Origin: Collodictyon triciliatum | Lineage: Eukaryota > CRuMs | Direction: 5' to 3' | NCBI GenBank assembly: GCA_043381765.1 | Contig: JBHJMP010001758.1 | Span: 1 to 20,517 of the forward strand | DNA length: 20,517 nucleotides | Part shown: positions 1 through 16,832 of the stretch, in pieces | How the letters are laid out: each line of letters starts with the position of its first letter | Position numbering within the stretch: the first letter of the stretch is position 1 | Notes under the pieces: model-generated | Told to the model about the DNA's origin: nothing | Seen by the model: only the letters and a program-made list of their open reading frames with translations | The model's database searches: none | Made by a program: the position numbers and the translations under genes

Positions 1-35
<35 letters not shown>

Positions 36-79
36 AAAAAAAAGACAAAAAAAAACAAAAAAAAACAAAAAAAAAAAAG
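1..79. repeat. interrupted poly-A tract at window start
   Basis: Almost pure A with a few single C/G interruptions. It lies beyond the last visible donor site of the minus-strand gene at 143-531, so it is probably intronic and reads as poly-T on the sense strand. It could also mark a contig end. Confidence 0.9.
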
Positions 80-142
80 GCTAATGAGAAAAGGAGAATA
101 AAAATCTAGCAAGAGAGAAGACATTTAAGACTGAAAACTCAC

Positions 143-531
143 GGATATAGTTCCTCGCTCACCAAGGACATATCGTGTTCCACCAAGTTAGAGAGGAGCA
201 CAATATCTTTTCTTCTTCGTCAAGTATATAGAGGAGAGAATGTGGTGTACGAAATCGTTTCTTTCTTTAAGAAAAAATCTCCCAAAGAAAAGGAAAGTGA
301 TAAACACGAATGCCCACCAAAACAAAACAAAAAAGTACAGGCGCGTAGTGCTACAAAATGGGTAGTGGCATAACGATTGAAAAGATAAAGAACTCACCCA
401 ACCGTCAAGAGGTTAACTAGAGAGTGTCGTGTATTTGCAGTGCTGGCACCTTCACTTCTGGAGCGGATCGGCCTCATGACAAACGAGTCCATCATATTTA
501 TATCGATCAGCTCCAAGGCACTGGGATCCAT
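143..531 (-). CDS. unrecognised gene, first two coding exons, cut by the left edge
   Basis: Two exons join cleanly: exon 1 at 531-398 (start ATG at 531, donor GTGAGT) and exon 2 at 211-143 (acceptor after GACGAAG/AAG, a NAGNAG pair, preceded by a pyrimidine-rich stretch; donor GTGAGT). The joined frame is open for 67 residues, beginning MDPSALELIDINMMDSF and continuing through KDIVLLSNLVEHDMSLVSE. Exon 1 is mildly Ser/Arg-rich; exon 2 is leucine-rich and acidic. I do not recognise the family and see no motif. Support for a real gene is the pair of consensus GTGAGT donors in matching phase, both ending phase 2. The next exon is outside the window or hidden in the A/T-rich edge. It diverges from the kinase gene at 1330, so the 532-1329 interval may carry both promoters. 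Confidence 0.5.
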
Positions 532-1329
532 CTTGCTACACCGAGCGTTTTCTATTTCGACAGACCGAGTGTTTTTACAGCAGGAAGAAAAAAACGCAAC
601 AAATTCCAAAAAAACAAAAAAAAACTGGGCAATACACAAGTCAGGTTATCTGAAAAGCCACACCCACACACTGCTCAGCGGAGCAATCCATTGCCACTTT
701 CCAGGCTTCAATAATTGTTGTGTTAAGAAAGTCGTGTTTGTTTTTCAAAAGAAAAAAAAAAGAAAGACAGAAAGAAAACAATAGAAGAAACCTTTACTCT
801 CTACTCCTTTTTTCGAAATGCCACACTCTCATTCAATTCGAAAAGGCAATCAGAAATCCCAATGGCCCGACAAAACGAAGGGAATGTGATATCTTTGGGG
901 CAACAGATCGCAGGCTGCCAACACGCAACGCCCTTTCCAAGTTTGCAAATCTCAATCGAATTCAAATATTCAAGACGGCCGTTATTCCCTCGGCTCCAGT
1001 TTTGCTCATTGCAGTTGCGTTTTCTTTTTCTTCAGGGTTTAGTTCTCAGGTTGTTTGGATGAGTTTTTTTTTTTAAAAAACAGCCTATTTCGAATTTTTG
1101 AATTTTAAACCATTGGCACGGCCAGCGGAAAAATCGATCTGAGAAAGCGAGGCGACGCTCGTTGAGCAATCTGCTTCGTGGTGTGGTGCGAGTTAGGAGG
1201 AAGTGGGCGATGTGGATCGGGCTGGGGTGGGAGCAACAGGAGCTTTCTTGGGCCAACGGACAATAGAATGCCGCCTGCATCGTACTTAGTTTCAGCTTGC
1301 TTCGCTTCTTAGTTGCCAAAGGGCCCAAG
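532..1329. other. divergent intergenic region between the partial gene and the NEK2-like gene
   Basis: No convincing gene. It contains A-rich tracts (around 750-780), a reverse CCAAT motif (ATTGG near 1110) and a GC-richer block (about 1110-1329) that probably holds the 5' UTR of the kinase gene. Short open frames here on both strands have no recognisable composition or homology. No TATA box stands out. Confidence 0.5.
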
Positions 1330-5048
<3,719 letters not shown>

Positions 5049-5651
5049 CCGTCACGATTGGGTTGTTGTGTCGTTCTTGGCAATCAACTTACATATTTGA
5101 CCGTCCTGTATCACGTGAAGAAATCCTGCTCGTCTCCATGTTCGCAAAAGAGCATTACCAATCTTAAACTGTACAAAAAAAAAATATTTTTTTTCTATCA
5201 ACAAAACTTTTCTAACTCACCGTCACCATCACCACACTCATCGCTCTGCTCCGATTATCTCTGGAACTCATACCTCATCAACTAATTTTTTTTTTATTTT
5301 TTATTTTAAAAAAAAAAGTTAATAAACTAGAAAGAACAAATCTTCATTTGGACGTGAATTACCAAAGCAACTTTAAATTTATCAAACGGAAGGAAGCATT
5401 CGATTAAATATATATCAATACTCTTTTCATCCCGCCCAATTTCGCTTCAAGGCGCCTCCAACATGTACACAAACTATGATTGTAGCTACGGCAGAAGGCG
5501 GATATCCTTGCTGTTCGCGCCTTGCAATGGCTGATTTAATGGATAATTGTTTGAGTGTGTTTATGTACATGTTCCAGGCAGCTCTCGCGTAGTTTTCCTA
5601 CACACGCAGTCGCTGCTGCAACTTCGCCACAGAACAACCAAGCAAATGAAT
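5049..5651. other. convergent 3' region between the kinase and LRRC23-like genes
   Basis: No gene seen. It should hold both 3' UTRs and poly-A sites. A T-tract followed by an A-tract near 5286-5318 could fold into an A/T hairpin. TTTAAT at 5535-5540 reads ATTAAA on the minus strand and is a possible poly-A signal for the LRRC23-like gene. Confidence 0.6.
5321..5326 (+). terminator. AATAAA polyadenylation signal candidate for the kinase gene
   Basis: Canonical AATAAA 273 bases after the kinase stop codon on the sense strand. Assigned by motif and position only. Confidence 0.45.
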
Positions 5652-8600
5652 TCAACTGTCCTCCTCTTCCTCCTCGTCGGGATATTCCTCCTCGTCTCCA
5701 CCCTCTCCCTCGTTTGCTTCATCACCAACCTCCTCCTCTAATCCATCTCCTTTCTCCCGACCGGCTTCATCCTCGGCGGCGAGCCGTGCGGCTTCCTCCT
5801 CTTCCAGTTTGGCCAGACGCTCCGCTTCGAGCCGTTCTGCTTCCTCGGTTTTGCGTTGCTCGTCCCATTCGCGGGCCTAGAGAAGCGTGAAACGTCGTAT
5901 AGCTTTGTTACGATTTTATCGAAGGATATCGGCAGTACGTGCGGTTCTAATTATGTTTCCTTTATATTCTTCAGCAACTTCAAAATACCACGGTCTTGGT
6001 TATATAGATTGATGGACTGTATGAGGGTCGTGTTCTATGGAATTAACCTCTTGTCGCTCTTCGTCTGTGATTTCTTGCTTGTCGAGTCTTACGAGGTCTT
6101 CATATTATGGCGGGAGTAAGATTATCATGAGTCGATGAATTTGCTAATTAATTTGATGAATTTCATGATTATATTTGTAATTTTCCCGCTTTTATATTAT
6201 CATTTTTCTATTATTATTTTTTTTTTTATTTTTTGCTCGTCATCATGATTCTCTTGTTCAGTATATCACTTTCCTTGCTTATATTTTCTTCTTTTTTTTA
6301 TTGTTTTATTGTTTTATGAATTCATATCAGTATGTTTGAGTTAAAAAAGTATATATTGTCTTCTTGGGAATAAGGAAACATAAATCAAAATAAGGCTCAC
6401 TCGGAAGAACGAGAATTACTTCATATCGATAGTTGTCGATCTCGCAGATAGGATTCCCTAACAAAAAAAATTGTGGTGATTTTGTGGTATCAACATGAAT
6501 AATATCAACATTCACTGCATAACTACCTTTCATTCCAAGCTCGGTGAGAACAGGCAGGACAACAAGTTTCGCTACTTCGATGGCTTTTTCTATTTTGTTG
6601 TCCCTGTTGATTTAAGTTGGATTAAGTGTTGATGCACAAGTCCATTTTGTCTGCGGTGTGTGTTGTAACGTCGAGCATTAAGGTGAGTATTAACACCCAA
6701 GGACATGCTAACTTAGACCACTGAAAAAAATAGATATAAGGCAACAAAGCAAACGCGTGGTTACCGAAGGTTAATCTTGGTCAGCCGAGCAAGCCTTTCA
6801 GAAAATCCAGATAAGTCACTCAGTTGATTTCCTATCAACCTTCGATTTTAGTTGATAAAAAGAAGTAGAAAAAAGAAAGTAGAGGACAGCACTCAACGCG
6901 CACCGATTGTAGACATGGAAGAAAGCATGGGTGTGCAAAAATCGAAATTAATCAATAGCAGGCCATAAGTATCTTGTGTTTATTAATAGGTAATATTAAT
7001 GATCATTTGTTTTCGAGAAGGAAACACCTCTGAGATGAAGATACTCCAATTCAGGCATTCCATCGAGCGATGCAATTTCCGATATTTGGTTTTGAGCCTG
7101 ATACGCATTTGTCATCAGTATAATAATAAAATATAGAGTAAAACACTCAGTCAAAATATCTTCAAATTAGATTACATGAAGGAAACGCAGGCCAGATAAA
7201 AAAAAAGACGTATCTACTCCTGAAAACATCTTTTTCATTGTGTCAGAAAAAGTAAAATGCGACACATACTAGATATAACTTCGTAAGGTTAGGCAATTCA
7301 GGAAATCCTGCGGTTGATGTTAATTCACAACCTCGAGCTTCAAAAATTTTCAGAGCAGGGTGGGATTTCATCCCCGCCAAAGACTTGAGTTTGTTGTCTA
7401 ACCAATTTAATAATACTTGGTTAGCAAAATGGATTGAGTGTGATTGCATCAATTAAGTGCTGAGTAAGTATAAAGAAATCATTATAGCTATGTTATGTAA
7501 TGTCAGATTATATTTATATCTAACGGGAAACATACTATTGAAATTTACAGTGGACAAGTTTGGGTGAAGAAATGATTCTCCATCCATGGTATGCAAATAC
7601 TCAATTAAATTGCTGGATAAATCAAGTGTCTAAATAGCAATTTACAATCAGATATAACCATGCATAATATTCCTTTGAAAATAAAATTGGTGCACTGTAC
7701 TAATGATGATATGCATATGATATATGTCTTACATAGAGGTATGGCTTGGACGTAACATTGAAGTTATTGAGTTTGTTTTCTAAAATTGTTGAGCGTATAT
7801 TGACCATTCAAGAAAAAGTGAAAATAAATATCTGAACAACAAAAATGGTTCATAACTAAATTATATCACAAAGACCCTTAAAGTTCATACTTTGTAGCTT
7901 CAAAATCATCAAGTTTTCCAGATTGCTAATTGATGTGCAATCTTCAATAACGTTATCAGAGAAGTCTATGTATTTTAAATGGAAGAAGAACCCAATATGC
8001 TCGATATTTTTTAATTTCTTGTTCTGTTTGGGAAAAAATATTTTAAATAAATTTATGATTGACTTTATTTTCCATTGACATAATATAAGAAATGGTAGTG
8101 GCATGAGATAGTAGAGTGCGTAAGTCCAACAGCTATCGATTTATCGGCTGGAAGACAAACAGGAATCCAACCCAATTAATATGGCAGAAAAATGTATATA
8201 CCATCTATGAAAGAAACAACTCTATTGGAGAGAGGGATGAGTTAAACCTGCAAGATGATCCTAGAATAAGCGTAGCCTATACCATCAGGAGTTTTCACCA
8301 AAGCAGATAATCCAGGCGCAGCAACTTTCGCATCAAGTGAAATCCATTCTGGAACTGGCTCCGCCTCAGGAACTGGCTCCGCCTCAGGAACTGCGTTTTC
8401 CGTCACAGGGGGCTGTGAAATAGAAGAATATGGATATCATTAAAATATATAATAATTTTGAGATTAACTCTTCCTTGTAAAACTATTGATAACGACGATG
8501 ACAAAAATAATAGAATATTAACCAAATCTATAAAAATTCGATGGTGGCCACATATTCGCATAATTTATCTAGATAAGAAAAACTGAGTGGCGAGATGATA

Positions 8601-9679
8601 ACTCTCATAACATCCGCTTTGAATCGAACAAAGAAAAAAACTCTCATAACATCCGAAAAGTTTATACCTGATACGTTCCAATTTTGTAAGGAGCAAAGAG
8701 CTCCATTAAATCTTGTTCAGCAGAGAGCTCATGAAACAACTCAGAAACATCCGTTCCTATTATGTTTTTGAATCCAAGTCAAATTATAATCATTTATAAT
8801 CGATTATAATAGTTTTTTTTCAGAAAATTATCAAGAAAATAAGTGTTGCTGGGCTAAAAATAAAATAAAAAAATCATGACATGACATGAAAGAAACAATA
8901 CAGATTCGTTATTTGACCACGGATGCAAAATTTCAATTTATTTAACAAAAATATAATATTTCAAAATGAATCCAAACTTAACCAGCAAAGTTTACGCATG
9001 AAAAATTGTTTCATGTGATGTTTGGGTGTAGAGGGAACTATGTTGTATTTCTTTCTCTTTGTTTCCTCTTTCATCTGTTCTCAAACCTGGGTTTTCGGAT
9101 AGCTGGGCAACAATCTCTGGCGTCTCCTCACCAAGATCTGCCGATAACAGAGTCAGATCATAAACAGCCTGATCGATCACAACCCACGTGCTTTCTGTGG
9201 TTGCGTGCTCCTGGAGTTCTTCGGGGCTGATCTACAGATAGTCCGCCAGTCTGTTCAGCTTTTATTCCATATCTTCATTTGCAAATGAAAAACAATTCGA
9301 GGAGAAAAGTACAAAACATACAAAGGAACAGAAGTGATAATGACAATGATAATGATAATGATAATGATAATGATAATGATAATGATAATGATAATGATAA
9401 TGATAATGATAATGATAATGATAATGATAATGATAATGATAATGTTAATGACAATGACAATGACAATGACAATGACAATGACAATGACAATGACAATGAC
9501 AATGACAATGACAATGACAATGACAATGACAATGACAATGACAATGAAAAATGATAATGACAATGAAAATGAAAAGAAAGAAGAAAAAGAGTAGCGAAAT
9601 AGCCAGAAAACGGAAAATAAAAAAAAATTGCATCAGAGAAAAAAGGAGAGGAAAGACTAACTATTCTTTCGTCAGCCAT
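5652..9679 (-). CDS. LRRC23: LRRC23-like radial-spoke protein with N-terminal cytochrome-b5-like domain, 14 exons, 454 aa
   Basis: Exons (minus strand): 9679-9662, 9231-9087, 8756-8668, 8412-8248, 8023-7891, 7779-7733, 7629-7536, 7397-7270, 7097-7028, 6831-6765, 6603-6527, 6457-6401, 6097-6048, 5876-5652; all GT-AG and in phase. Residues about 5-86 resemble cytochrome b5 (ISPEELQEH, STWVVIDQAVYDLT, GTDVSELF, YKIGTY). A Pro/Glu linker (85-106) follows, then full-length LRRC23 homology: LSALVKTPDGIGYAYSR, HLKYIDFSDN, leucine-rich repeats to about 365 (e.g. LPNLTKLYLAQNQISEI, EYLHLRGNQLSDLSGFS), and the cap GNPICEIDNYRYE plus LPNLVRLDK. The final exon is a charged helix ending in an acidic tail. 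LRRC23 is a known component of the radial spoke 3 head in motile cilia. The start is chosen because exon 1 (MADERI) joins exon 2 in frame and the codon just upstream of exon 2 is a stop. Animal LRRC23 is about 343 aa and lacks the b5-like part. Confidence 0.9.
8351..8386 (-). repeat. 18-bp coding tandem duplication in LRRC23-like exon 4
   Basis: GGAACTGGCTCCGCCTCA occurs twice back to back on the plus strand, with a partial third copy, encoding repeated VPEAEP in the linker between the b5-like and LRRC23 parts. Likely a length-variable hinge. Confidence 0.9.
8600..8655 (+). mobile_element. tiny A-tailed insertion with 17-bp flanking direct repeats
   Basis: AACTCTCATAACATCCG occurs exactly at 8600-8616 and 8639-8655. 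Between the copies is a 22-base body, CTTTGAATCGAACAAAG followed by five or more As. Perfect direct repeats around an A-ending insert are what target-primed reverse transcription leaves. It lies in LRRC23-like intron 3. The body shares no obvious sequence with the two retroposon copies at 11966 and 16735, and its CTTTG...CAAAG ends are a short inverted repeat. It could instead be a slippage-type duplication. Confidence 0.5.
9335..9546. repeat. compound (GATAAT)n-(GACAAT)n hexanucleotide array in LRRC23-like intron 1
   Basis: About 18 units of GATAAT followed, after one GTTAAT unit, by 16 perfect ACAATG units, inside the 430-base first intron. It reads ATTATC/ATTGTC on the sense strand. Translations in any frame are artefacts. 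Confidence 0.97.
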
Positions 9680-10119
9680 CCTGGATCTTTGCGAAGTTTC
9701 TCTGCAGCTGCCTTGCCTTCAACCTAGCTCCTTTTCCAGTTAATCTCGTTTGCGCATCGGATTCGCAATGATCACTCCTCCCCCTTCCCTGCCAAGCCGA
9801 TTCTGCAGAGCTAAGTGCCGCACAGCAGAAGTGATGCAGTTGGTTTTGCAGGTAAAGAAAAGAGCTTAATTCCACAACTGGCACGAGCAACGGAATTTCT
9901 ATATTACCTATTAGATATATGCGGTATAAGATTTACACTTTGATAACCACAAAATTGCAATATATACGACTTTAATTATTAATTATCAATTTTTCCGTAT
10001 AAGTAATTTTTAATATAGTATGGTTACGACGCTCAAAAATAGTTGTGCTGTGCTTGCCCTTGTCTTTGGCAGCTTGACAGCTTGCTTTATTCTTGTCCCC
10101 AACCAGAAAGGCTGTGCTG
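9680..10119. other. intergenic: LRRC23-like promoter and lyase 3' end
   Basis: No gene found. The part nearest 9680 should contain the LRRC23-like 5' UTR and promoter (moderately GC-rich to about 9890, then A/T-rich 9895-10020). No clear TATA box on the minus strand. Confidence 0.55.
10086..10091 (-). terminator. AATAAA polyadenylation signal candidate for the lyase gene
   Basis: TTTATT on the plus strand reads AATAAA on the minus strand, 29 bases after the lyase stop codon. Motif and position only. Confidence 0.5.
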
Positions 10120-13436
<3,317 letters not shown>

Positions 13437-13982
13437 TGCGCGGTGCTTTGGTTGCTCTACAGTCACATGCGCATATACAAATCAGCAGAAAAGATTATGA
13501 AGCATGAAAAAGTGTCTTTTTTTTTTTTTTTTTGATCTTTTAATCTTTTTTCAAGGCGTATGCGACCAAGAGCAATCAAGGCTGCACAGGACAAAGAGCT
13601 CAAAGAAGCAGCCCTCATAACACTTGAGTGTGTGTCGCGGTTGTCTGATGCAAAAGTCTTTGCCGTCACCTCTCGAAGGCGTTTATGCGATGTCGTGTTT
13701 GTGCTTTGGTTTATTCACTTCTTTTTCCTTCCATTTATTTTATAGACCCATCGCATGAGAAATCGAACCCAACTTCGACCTATTTTTTTCTCTCATTTTT
13801 TTTTTGGGGTGGTTTGTTTGATTTTGAAGCGAAAAGGCGGGTATTTACATAAACTACATATTTCTTCTTATGGAAATAGAAAGTGGGCTTAACAAACTGC
13901 AACCGGATTTTTTCGGCGATGCCATTCCATCTTGGAATATCCAGAATTAGTATGATTCCACTTTCCTGGCAAAGCCGCCGCG
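13437..13982. other. intergenic: lyase promoter side and 3' end of the coiled-coil gene
   Basis: No gene supported. It holds a T tract (13518-13533), TTTATT at 13710-13715 and 13734-13739 (AATAAA on the minus strand, possible poly-A signals for the coiled-coil gene) and a GC-richer block at 13555-13690 that may be the upstream region or 5' UTR of the lyase. Open frames through that block look random. Confidence 0.5.
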
Positions 13983-16790
13983 TCAATCTGCGTAGGACAC
14001 GCTGAACCTGCTGTTGAATTGCGGCTTGCGGGGATAACCCGGCAGACGATCGGCATCTCTGGCCCTCGGAGTTGAGGGAGTTCTCGGCGTAGATGGGGCA
14101 GTGGGCACTTGCCTGAGCAATTGGGATATGGCCGACCTGGGCGTTTGGATGGGCATGGCGTTCTGTTGTGATGTGATGGACGCTAGGATATCGGTTGAGG
14201 GCGGATAAGCGGTGGTGAAGTTTGGCGCGTCTGAGGGTGGCTCATCTAATGACATCGGTGCAAAAGTAGTCGGTGCTTGCAAAACCCGGCTGAGTGGAAG
14301 CTTTCCTGCTCGTGGAGTGTATCCGTAATCTGCCGGGGTCTGTATGGGTGGAAGTGTTGTCGGAGCGGCGTTTTCTGTGGTCGTTTTGAAGACCTCGCTG
14401 GTAATGGCCTTCAGGTGGCCGGATAGAGGTGGATTTTCGACGCCTTCGGTTGTAGCAGTTTCTTCGATAAGGTTTTCTGTCACATTTGGTGCGGGTGGAG
14501 GTACTGAAGTTTGATTGGACGTAGATGGTGTCATGTTTGGGAAGGTGACTGGTGCTTGGATAATGCTGAGCGGGTCGACTCCTCTCTTGCGTAACTCCTC
14601 CATCAGAAGTTTAGTTTGCATCATAGAAGATTTCAAACTCTCTGCAAGCCGCATTCCTGAAAATAATGGAATCAGGTTGGATGAGAGCTATTGTTGTAAA
14701 TATAAATTGATTGAAAATGGGTTGGAAATAGGGTTCGTCTAGGATACATATTGGCTCCATCTCAAGAAAACCTTTTTCTTCCTTTTCCTTGAACTTATCC
14801 TGCACTCTATATTGTTTTTTTTTTTTTTTTTTTGAAGAGCGGTGAAATTAAAAATTGGTCGCTGGTGGTGCTGACAATATGCAAAAAAATATTAAATCNN
14901 NNNNNNNNNNNNNNNNNNNNNNNNNNNNNNNNNNNNNNNNNNNNNNNNNNNNNNNNNNNNNNNNNNNNNNNNNNNNNNNNNNNNNNNNNNNNNNNNNNNN
15001 NNNNNNNNNNNNNNNNNNNNNNNNNNNNNNNNNNNNNNNNNNNNNNNNNNNNNNNNNNNNNNNNNNNNNNNNNNNNNNNNNNNNNNNNNNNNNNNNNNNN
15101 NNNNNNNNNNNNNNNNNNNNNNNNNNNNNNNNNNNNNNNNNNNNNNNNNNNNNNNNNNNNNNNNNNNNNNNNNNNNNNNNNNNNNNNNNNNNNNNNNNNN
15201 NNNNNNNNNNNNNNNNNNNNNNNNNNNNNNNNNNNNNNNNNNNNNNNNNNNNNNNNNNNNNNNNNNNNNNNNNNNNNNNNNNNNNNNNNNNNNNNNNNNN
15301 NNNNNNNNNNNNNNNNNNNNNNNNNNNNNNNNNNNNNNNNNNNNNNNNNNNNNNNNNNNNNNNNNNNNNNNNNNNNNNNNNNNNNNNNNNNNNNNNNNNN
15401 NNNNNNNNNNNNNNNNNNNNNNNNNNNNNNNNNNNNNNNNNNNNNNNNNNNNNNNNNNNNNNNNNNNNNNNNNNNNNNNNNNNNNNNNNNNNNNNNNNNN
15501 NNNNNNNNNNNNNNNNNNNNNNNNNNNNNNNNNNNNNNNNNNNNNNNNNNNNNNNNNNNNNNNNNNNNNNNNNNNNNNNNNTTGTTTAAATTTTTGGTTA
15601 TTGTTAAGAAATGTTTTTTTTTCCTTTTCCTTGAACTTATCCTGCACTCTATTTTTTTTTTTTTTTTTTTAGAGACGGAAGGATAAATAAATTGGGTGGC
15701 TGTGTGTGCAATAATGTAGATGAAAAGCATATCTCATGATTTTAGAAATACTTTAGCAATTGAGAACGGAATGCTTTTGCATCCTTTTCGATCTGTGTCT
15801 TCATTTCATTTCTAAGCAGGACTTCATTGTCTGCTCGCTCTCTTTCTCTTCGAATCTATTTTGAAGAGAAATAAGGGTCACCGAAAATAGACGAGCAATA
15901 GTTTAATATCACATAGTGTCTAATTTAGAGATAAGGTGTTTCTTCGCTTCTCTTTTTATCAGTATATATAACCTCATCTTCTCGTTTAAATATGGTTTCT
16001 CTCAGCTCTGCCTTTTGGTGTTCCTTAAGTGACATGGCTTCTACGTGCTCAATCTCCAGTTGTATAATTTTCTATATGTATTTTGTTGGCGTCATATATG
16101 AGAGATAGAAAATCACTTTGAAAGTAAAGCAGGAGGGTGAGAAGGACCCAAACCTCTCTGAACCCCTTCAGCTCTTGTATCTCCAGGAGGAGTTGCTGCT
16201 GTTGGTGTCGAAGCTTTATTATTTCATCTTGGTATTGTTTCAACTCATTTGCATGTCTTTTGTTTATTTCCTCAATTTGGTCATGGTGCCTTTGCAATAA
16301 ATGGAGCATGTCTCGCTCGTGCTCTTGAAAGGCAATCTGCATTCATTTGACATTATATATATATATATATATAAACCCTAGTAAGCGATGACTCCATCAA
16401 ATAGGATATATAAAAGATAGAGGAGAAAAGTGAAAAGTGAAAAGTGAAAAGTGAAAAATGAGACAATAGGAAAATAAGAAAATTGAAAATGAGGAAATTG
16501 AAAATGAGGAAATTGAAAATGAGAAAATTGAGAATGAGAAAGCTGAAACCCGAAAAAAAATCGTAAATGAAAATGAAAAGTAAATATACTTTCCAAGTTT
16601 CTCTAAAAACAGACTCTTGCTTCAAGAGACATGCCTGAAGTTCTACTTTGGCTGCTTTTCTTATATGCTCTAGCTTTTCGTCATAAACCTGCCGCAAGTA
16701 TATCCTCTTTCTGGTATGCTATTTCAAATATTAAGACAACACCAATCTTAGCCAACATCCCCACTATCCAGCACAAAATTGAAAGAAAGA

Positions 16791-16832
<42 letters not shown>

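Noticed and set aside
862-1062. 66-codon plus-strand frame and a 98-codon minus-strand frame (1032-1328) upstream of the kinase
   Set aside because: Random composition, no family resemblance, no splice continuity; more likely promoter and 5' UTR of the kinase gene.
8102-8145. A minus-strand candidate exon reading LLDLRTLLSH for the LRRC23-like gene
   Set aside because: It has no usable donor, and the exon at 8023-7891 joined directly to exon 4 gives a gap-free alignment with LRRC23.
13463-13745. Overlapping frames on both strands upstream of the lyase
   Set aside because: No recognisable protein, and neither continues into plausible exons; treated as intergenic.
14807-15730. Open frames across the N run on both strands
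   Set aside because: They consist of unknown residues over an assembly gap and have no evidential value.
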